Source of the DNA: Ramlibacter albus | GTDB lineage: Bacteria > Pseudomonadota > Gammaproteobacteria > Burkholderiales > Burkholderiaceae_C | DNA: 64,000 nt | Assembly (NCBI RefSeq): GCF_014297445.1 | Contig: NZ_JACORU010000004.1 | Coordinates: 1-64,000, forward strand | Reading direction: 5' to 3' | Part shown: in pieces, positions 61,501 to 64,000 of the stretch | Layout of the letters: every line of letters starts with the position of its first letter | How positions within the stretch are numbered: position 1 is the stretch's first letter | Program-made: the position numbers and the translations under genes | The notes under the pieces: generated by a model | What the model saw: only the letters and a program-made list of their open reading frames with translations | Database searches by the model: none | What the model was told of the DNA's origin: nothing

Positions 61501-61982
61501 ACCTCGCCATGCCCGGCATCGACGGCTGGGAGACGATCCGCCGCATCCGGCGCATGGAGGGCGTGACACCGAAGATCGCCGTCGTCTCCGCCAACGCATT
61601 CGACAAGGGGCTGGACAACGACGCCGGCATCCGCACCGAAGACTTCATCGTCAAGCCCGTGCGCCACAGCGAGCTGCTCGACTGGCTGGAGCGCCAGCTG
61701 GGGCTGCAGTGGCTCGATGCCGCCGCGCCCCCGCCCACTTCGGCCCCGGCCGCCGCGCCGTGGCAGCTTCCGCGCGAGGAGCTGCTCACGCCGCTGCTGG
61801 AAGCCGTGCAGCTCGGTTACTACCGCGGCATCCTCAACCAGCTCGACGCGATCGAAGCCGCGCAGCCCGAATGCGCGTCGTTCGCGGCGGCGTTGCGCGA
61901 GCTTGCGCGCCAGTTCCAGTTCGAAACCATCGCGCGCGAGCTCGCGCGCTACGCACCCCAACCCGAAGGCGCCCCCAGATGA
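58545..61982 (+). CDS. NCS1 permease fused to hybrid histidine kinase/receiver
   Basis: 1145 residues. Residues about 25-500 form an NCS1 (purine/cytosine permease-type) transporter with some twelve helices. At 503-525 lies a peptide (VIPAEAGIQ...SRLRGNDG) encoded by a palindromic repeat. A Cys-rich zinc-binding-like segment follows (about 527-570; RRCVICEREYE, HCP, CSLCCTLDARCGDLC), then two membrane helices (about 597-640). The kinase part has ISHELRTPLN (H699), NLLANAIKFT, VEDTGPGM and GAGLGLTIAK. The receiver has the phospho-acceptor Asp in ILMDLAMPG (D986). About 100 further residues could be an Hpt-like helical domain. It overlaps the next gene by ATGA. The start is uncertain (ATG 58545 or GTG 58560). 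Confidence 0.88.
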   Translation: MRWVRVSTVIPIVPVSDAPQRVVKVRRDYNSWVASETMEDYALRFTPQRFRKWSVFRVANTAFGAASFLVLEAVGATLLVQYGFLNAFWAIVATGLIIFLAGLPISYYAARYGVDMDLLTRGAGFGYIGSTITSLIYASFTFIFFALEAAVMAYALDLALGIPLTWGYLICALAVIPLVTHGVSVISRLQVWTQPLWLVMLVVPFVYVLMRDPGAFAGITHYAGEKAVVSGFNLHMFGAALTVGIALITQMGEQADYLRFMPAMQRGRRAAWWAGVLAGGPGWVVLGVVKMLGGAFLAYLAITHMVPADRAVDPNQMYLAAYEYVFPHYGWAVAATALFVVISQLKINVTNAYAGSLAWSNFFSRVTHSHPGRVVWVVFNTLIAFMLMAMNVFEALERILGLYSNIAIAWMMAVVADLVVNKPLGLSPKGVEFKRAYLYDINPVGVGAMALASLLSISAHLGAFGPSAQAFSSLIAMGVAFVAAPAIAWATKGRYYIARREAVIPAEAGIQSAPNALGSRLRGNDGLRRCVICEREYEAPDMAHCPAYQGSICSLCCTLDARCGDLCKPHASLSSQWGAALRWLLPKRAWPYLDSGVGHFLLLMLVVVPLLGVFVEFTVRSGFSHAYMAMLLVAGIVCWWLVLAHKSRQVAQEESNRQTHLLMREIDSHRQTDEALQQATRAAEQANQAKSRYISAISHELRTPLNSILGYAQLMGEDAAIPEHRKHAVNVIRRGGEHLLSLIEGTLDIARIESGKLTLSVKPMRFADTVHEMAGLFELQAAAKGLSFRFDVQGTIPEVVRADEKRVRQIFINLLANAIKFTSAGHVVFRVRHAREMALVEVEDTGPGMTKEELAKIFEPFARASSAAHSVPGAGLGLTIAKMLADLMGGELSATSTPGEGSVFRVRLFLPEVRTASLPKVEGTRVRRGYSGERRRILVVDNEENDRDVLVQLLEPLGFELRTAASGHDALDLLAAGLQPHAILMDLAMPGIDGWETIRRIRRMEGVTPKIAVVSANAFDKGLDNDAGIRTEDFIVKPVRHSELLDWLERQLGLQWLDAAAPPPTSAPAAAPWQLPREELLTPLLEAVQLGYYRGILNQLDAIEAAQPECASFAAALRELARQFQFETIARELARYAPQPEGAPR
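60051..60119. repeat. Palindromic repeat inserted in frame in the permease-kinase gene
   Basis: A 69-bp inverted repeat. The left arm begins GTCATTCCCGCGGAGGCGGG and the right arm is its near-perfect complement ending CGCGGGAACGAC. This is the widespread GTCATTCCCGC-type element whose translation gives the tell-tale VIPAEAGIQ and SRLRGND peptides. It adds exactly 23 codons without stops between the transporter and the Cys-rich segment. Confidence 0.85.
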
Positions 61983-62926
61983 ACCACGTACTCGACCGCG
62001 CCAACACCGACGTCGTCCTCATCGTCGACGACGTCCCCGACAACCTTTCCGTGCTGCACGATGCGCTGGACGAATCGGGCTACACCGTACTCGTCGCCAC
62101 GAGTGGCGAGGCCGCGCTGCAGCGCGCCGCGCAGGCCGTGCCGGACATCGTGCTGCTCGACGCCATGATGCCGGGCATCGACGGCTTCGAAGTGGCCAAG
62201 CGCCTGAAGGCGTCACCCGCAACGGCCCACGTGCCGATCATCTTCATGACAGGCTTGACCGAGACCGAGCATCTCGTCGCGGCGCTCGACGCGGGCGGCG
62301 TGGATTACGTCACCAAGCCGATCAAGCCGAAGGAAGTGCTTGCGCGCATGGGCGTGCACATGCAGGGCGCGCGGCAGGCGCGGCAGACGCGCAATGCGCT
62401 CGATGCGTTCGGCTATGCAAGCATCACGGTGCGTCCGTCCGACGGCCGCTTGATGTGGCAGACCACGCTGGCGCGCGACCTGCTGCTCGCTTACTTCGGC
62501 ACGAGCTCACCCGAAACCCCGGCGCCCATCCTCGAGTGGCTGCGCCGGCACCTGCCCGATGCGCAGCGCAACATCGAGCCGCCCAAGCTCACCGCCGACC
62601 TCGGCTCGCGCCGGCTCACCATCCGGCTGCACCAGCAGACGGGTGACGACGACTGGCTGATCGTGATGCGCGAGTGTTCCGACGATGCGGTCATCGAGTC
62701 CATGAGCCTCGCTTTCAAGCTGACGGCGAAGGAGGCCGAGGTTCTCTACTGGGTGGTGAAGGGCAAGATCAACCGGGACATCGGCGACATCCTCGGCTCG
62801 AGCCCGGCGACCGTGAAGAAGCACATGGAGCGGATCTTCGTGAAGATGGGCGTCGAGACGCGCACGGCCGCTGCTTCCATGGCGATGAACCGCATCCGGC
62901 AGTTGCATCCGCAGTTCGAGGGTTGA
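61979..62926 (+). CDS. Response regulator with LuxR-type HTH
   Basis: 315 residues. Receiver at about 10-130 with VDDVPDN and phospho-acceptor D61 in IVLLDAMMPGIDGFE, Thr in FMTGLTE and Lys in VTKPIKP. A middle region of about 100 residues (140-235) has no recognised fold. A LuxR/FixJ-type HTH ends the protein (LTAKEAEVLYWVVKGKINRDIGDILGSSPATVKKHMERIF). Translationally coupled to the permease-kinase, it is the expected phosphorylation partner and DNA-binding output. Confidence 0.92.
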   Translation: MNHVLDRANTDVVLIVDDVPDNLSVLHDALDESGYTVLVATSGEAALQRAAQAVPDIVLLDAMMPGIDGFEVAKRLKASPATAHVPIIFMTGLTETEHLVAALDAGGVDYVTKPIKPKEVLARMGVHMQGARQARQTRNALDAFGYASITVRPSDGRLMWQTTLARDLLLAYFGTSSPETPAPILEWLRRHLPDAQRNIEPPKLTADLGSRRLTIRLHQQTGDDDWLIVMRECSDDAVIESMSLAFKLTAKEAEVLYWVVKGKINRDIGDILGSSPATVKKHMERIFVKMGVETRTAAASMAMNRIRQLHPQFEG

Positions 62927-62930
62927 CCTG

Positions 62931-63260
62931 TCAGCCCCACGAGCGGCTGAACACCTCGTCGAGTGCATCGGTAATCGCTTGGCCATGTTCGGCGAGCGAT
63001 GACACCTTGGGCCCGAGTTCTTCGAAGGCGACCGACACGACTTGCAGCGGGTGAAGCGTGACGTCGGTGTTCCGGATACGAAAGATCGGATTCAGCCGCG
63101 CACCGGTCGCCGACCGTTTGCCTGAAGTGACGGTGGTGCGAGCGAGCGGCACGACCACTCTGCGGTGATACGCGTCGAAGAACGATGACTGGACGACGAC
63201 AACGAAGGGGATGGCGTCGCGCTGCTTGCCCTTGTTGGCATGGACATCGAACTGGGCCAC
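62931..63260 (-). CDS. ccdB: CcdB-family toxin
   Basis: 109 residues from GTG 63260, overlapping the antitoxin stop as TAGTG. The CcdB fold is visible: AQFDVHANKGKQRDAIPFVVVVQSSFFD, VVVPLARTT, LNPIFRI and the C-terminal GPKVSSLAEHGQAITDALDEVF. The protein ends SRSWG. In plasmid CcdB the terminal Trp-Gly contacts are essential for gyrase poisoning, so toxicity may be retained. Convergent with the response-regulator gene, 4 bp between stops. Confidence 0.88.
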   Translation of the reverse strand: MAQFDVHANKGKQRDAIPFVVVVQSSFFDAYHRRVVVPLARTTVTSGKRSATGARLNPIFRIRNTDVTLHPLQVVSVAFEELGPKVSSLAEHGQAITDALDEVFSRSWG

Positions 63261-63508
63261 TACAGGTTCACGTGCTCGTCCGCAAACGAACCGTATTGCG
63301 CGTCGAATTCGTTCCACTCCTCGCAGAGCCTGCGCGCCTGCTCCTGCTGGCTCTCGCGCGCCTGGCGTTGCCCGGCCACGTACTCGACCAAGAGGTCTTC
63401 GACGGTGGCGGACAGGTTGGCCGTGTAGTTACGTGCCTCGTTCACGACGTCCTCGCTCAAGGTGAGATTGACCGGCCGCTTGCCGGCAGGGGTACTGCGG
63501 GACTGCAT
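63260..63508 (-). CDS. ccdA: CcdA-family antitoxin
   Basis: 82 residues from ATG 63508. The N-terminal ribbon-helix-helix DNA-binding domain contains KRPVNLTLSEDVVNEARNYTANLS. The acidic C-terminal toxin-binding region contains EEWNEFDAQYGSFADEHV, as in CcdA. In-frame ATGs at 63514 and 63529 are alternatives, but the promoter -10 element lies at 63515-63520, so the transcript should start at or next to 63508. CcdA and CcdB together repress their own promoter. Confidence 0.88.
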   Translation of the reverse strand: MQSRSTPAGKRPVNLTLSEDVVNEARNYTANLSATVEDLLVEYVAGQRQARESQQEQARRLCEEWNEFDAQYGSFADEHVNL

Positions 63509-63525
63509 GCGCATATTATGCGCAT
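63507..63525. promoter_or_regulatory. CcdA operator: 19-bp perfect palindrome
   Basis: ATGCGCATATTATGCGCAT is a perfect palindrome around one central base. It overlaps the -10 box and the antitoxin start codon, an ideal position for autorepression by the ribbon-helix-helix antitoxin. Confidence 0.75.
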
Positions 63526-63544
63526 CCATGCGCACGCGGGTCAA
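63515..63544 (-). promoter_or_regulatory. Sigma-70 promoter of ccdAB
   Basis: On the minus strand TTGACC (63539-63544) and CATAAT (63515-63520) are separated by 18 bp. The -35 box overlaps the stop codon of the pdxA-like gene. The predicted start of transcription, about 7 nt past the -10 box, falls on the A of ATG 63508, suggesting a leaderless mRNA. Confidence 0.65.
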
Positions 63545-64000
63545 ACCCGTGCGCGAACCGCCATCCGCACCGCGAGGTCGAAAGCTGCCTGCAGCCCTTC
63601 GACACGCGCGACGCCCTTGCCGGCGATGTCGAACGCGCTGCCGCTGGCCGACGTCGCGACCGGCACCGGCAGGCCGCCATGCAGCGTGACGCCGCGCTCG
63701 AAGCCCATCAGCTTCATCGCGATCTGGCCCTGGTCGTGGTACATCGAGACGACCGCGTCGAAGTCGCCGCGGCGCGCGGCGATGAACACCGTGTCGGGCG
63801 ACCACGGCCCGCTCGCGCCGATGCCGTCGCGCTTGAGCTTCTCGACGGCGGGGGCGATCACCTCGATTTCCTCCGTGCCGATGGAGCCGTTGTCGCCGGC
63901 ATGCGGGTTGAGGCCGGAGACCGCGATGCGCGGCTGCGCGACACCGGCGCGGCGCAGGGCGCGGTCGATGATCAGCACCGCATCGCGCACCGCCTCGGGC
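63541..64000 (-). CDS. pdxA: PdxA-family 4-hydroxythreonine-4-phosphate dehydrogenase, C-terminal part
   Basis: Partial: about 150 C-terminal residues, with the frame running off the right edge. Metal/substrate-binding motifs are SGLNPHAGDNGSIGTEEIE and VSMYHDQGQIAMKLMGF, then GVTLHGGLPVPVATSASGSAFDIAGKG. The last block differs from classical PdxA (which has a TSVDHGTA-type sequence) and suggests the PdxA2-like branch, found in catabolic dehydrogenases as well as vitamin B6 synthesis. Stop at 63541-63543, shared with the ccdAB -35 region. Confidence 0.85.
   Translation of the reverse strand, partial: PEAVRDAVLIIDRALRRAGVAQPRIAVSGLNPHAGDNGSIGTEEIEVIAPAVEKLKRDGIGASGPWSPDTVFIAARRGDFDAVVSMYHDQGQIAMKLMGFERGVTLHGGLPVPVATSASGSAFDIAGKGVARVEGLQAAFDLAVRMAVRARV

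Overview
The window is high-GC DNA (mostly GNC/GNG-type codons) with gene order and protein types of a betaproteobacterium of the order Burkholderiales, most likely family Comamonadaceae (Ramlibacter/Variovorax-like). Pointers are the greB / spoT-rpoZ-gmk-yicC / rph-rdgB-hemW neighbourhood, a PaoABC-type aldehyde dehydrogenase, a ureA-small ORF-ureBC-EFG urease operon and a Comamonadaceae-style intergenic palindromic repeat. The genus is an inference; no rRNA gene is present.

Layout. (1) 1-1499 is the right end of an integrated element. It carries an unknown ORF, a TumE/TumA-like toxin-antitoxin pair, short GGGGGACTT repeats and finally a 3' fragment of a tRNA-Arg(ACG) gene with the native terminator, which marks the attachment site. 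(2) 1632-5334 encodes a three-subunit molybdenum hydroxylase (PaoABC type), followed by a secreted cyclophilin-like protein, an EamA exporter and a winged-helix/TPR regulator. (3) 8707-11209 is a scarred stretch: a yhcG-like nuclease gene overlaps the 3' end of a small secreted-protein gene, and a decayed outer-membrane porin gene abuts the tail of a lost regulator gene. (4) 11497-25830 is the highlight. It is a long co-oriented cluster (wecB, small secreted protein, DUF2334 deacetylase, BcsB-like protein, NfrB-like glycosyltransferase with MshEN c-di-GMP-binding domains, NfrA-like TPR/outer-membrane protein, lipoprotein, FimV-like protein, GAF-GGDEF*-EAL phosphodiesterase). It reads as an expanded relative of the E. 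coli Nfr (phage N4 receptor glycan) export pathway. Next to it (25817-30903) sit a receiver protein, two degenerate histidine-kinase-like proteins and a PAS-GGDEF-EAL protein.

(5) 31031-40176 is a housekeeping block (greB, spoT, rpoZ, gmk, yicC, rph, rdgB, hemW) interrupted by a Ser/Thr kinase and PP2C phosphatase pair. (6) 40217-54025 is variable surface-related content: a tandem duplication of OafA/SGNH acyltransferases including their upstream hairpin, a 7TM protein with a degenerate GGDEF domain, a DUF4347 protein with a Thr-Thr-Gly repeat linker, an AraC regulator, a GNAT protein, a TPR-SGNH protein whose 3' end overlaps tRNA-Ser(UGA), and a lipoprotein beta-propeller. (7) 54108-58474 is a urease operon without a visible ureD but with a 55-residue His-containing membrane ORF between ureA and ureB. 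It is divergent from a fusion of an NCS1 permease to a hybrid histidine kinase, which is followed by an overlapping LuxR-type response regulator. The fusion carries an in-frame palindromic repeat. (8) The right edge holds a chromosomal ccdAB module tucked against the stop codon of a pdxA-like gene, with a recognisable promoter/operator and probably a leaderless antitoxin mRNA.

How it fits together. The central theme is c-di-GMP-governed surface polysaccharide: WecB would make UDP-ManNAc, NfrB would polymerise or transfer it when c-di-GMP binds its MshEN domains, BcsB-like and NfrA-like proteins would pass it through the envelope, and the DUF2334 protein would trim it. The second theme is nitrogen acquisition (urease beside a transporter-sensor). 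All functions are inferred from visible motifs; nothing was searched.
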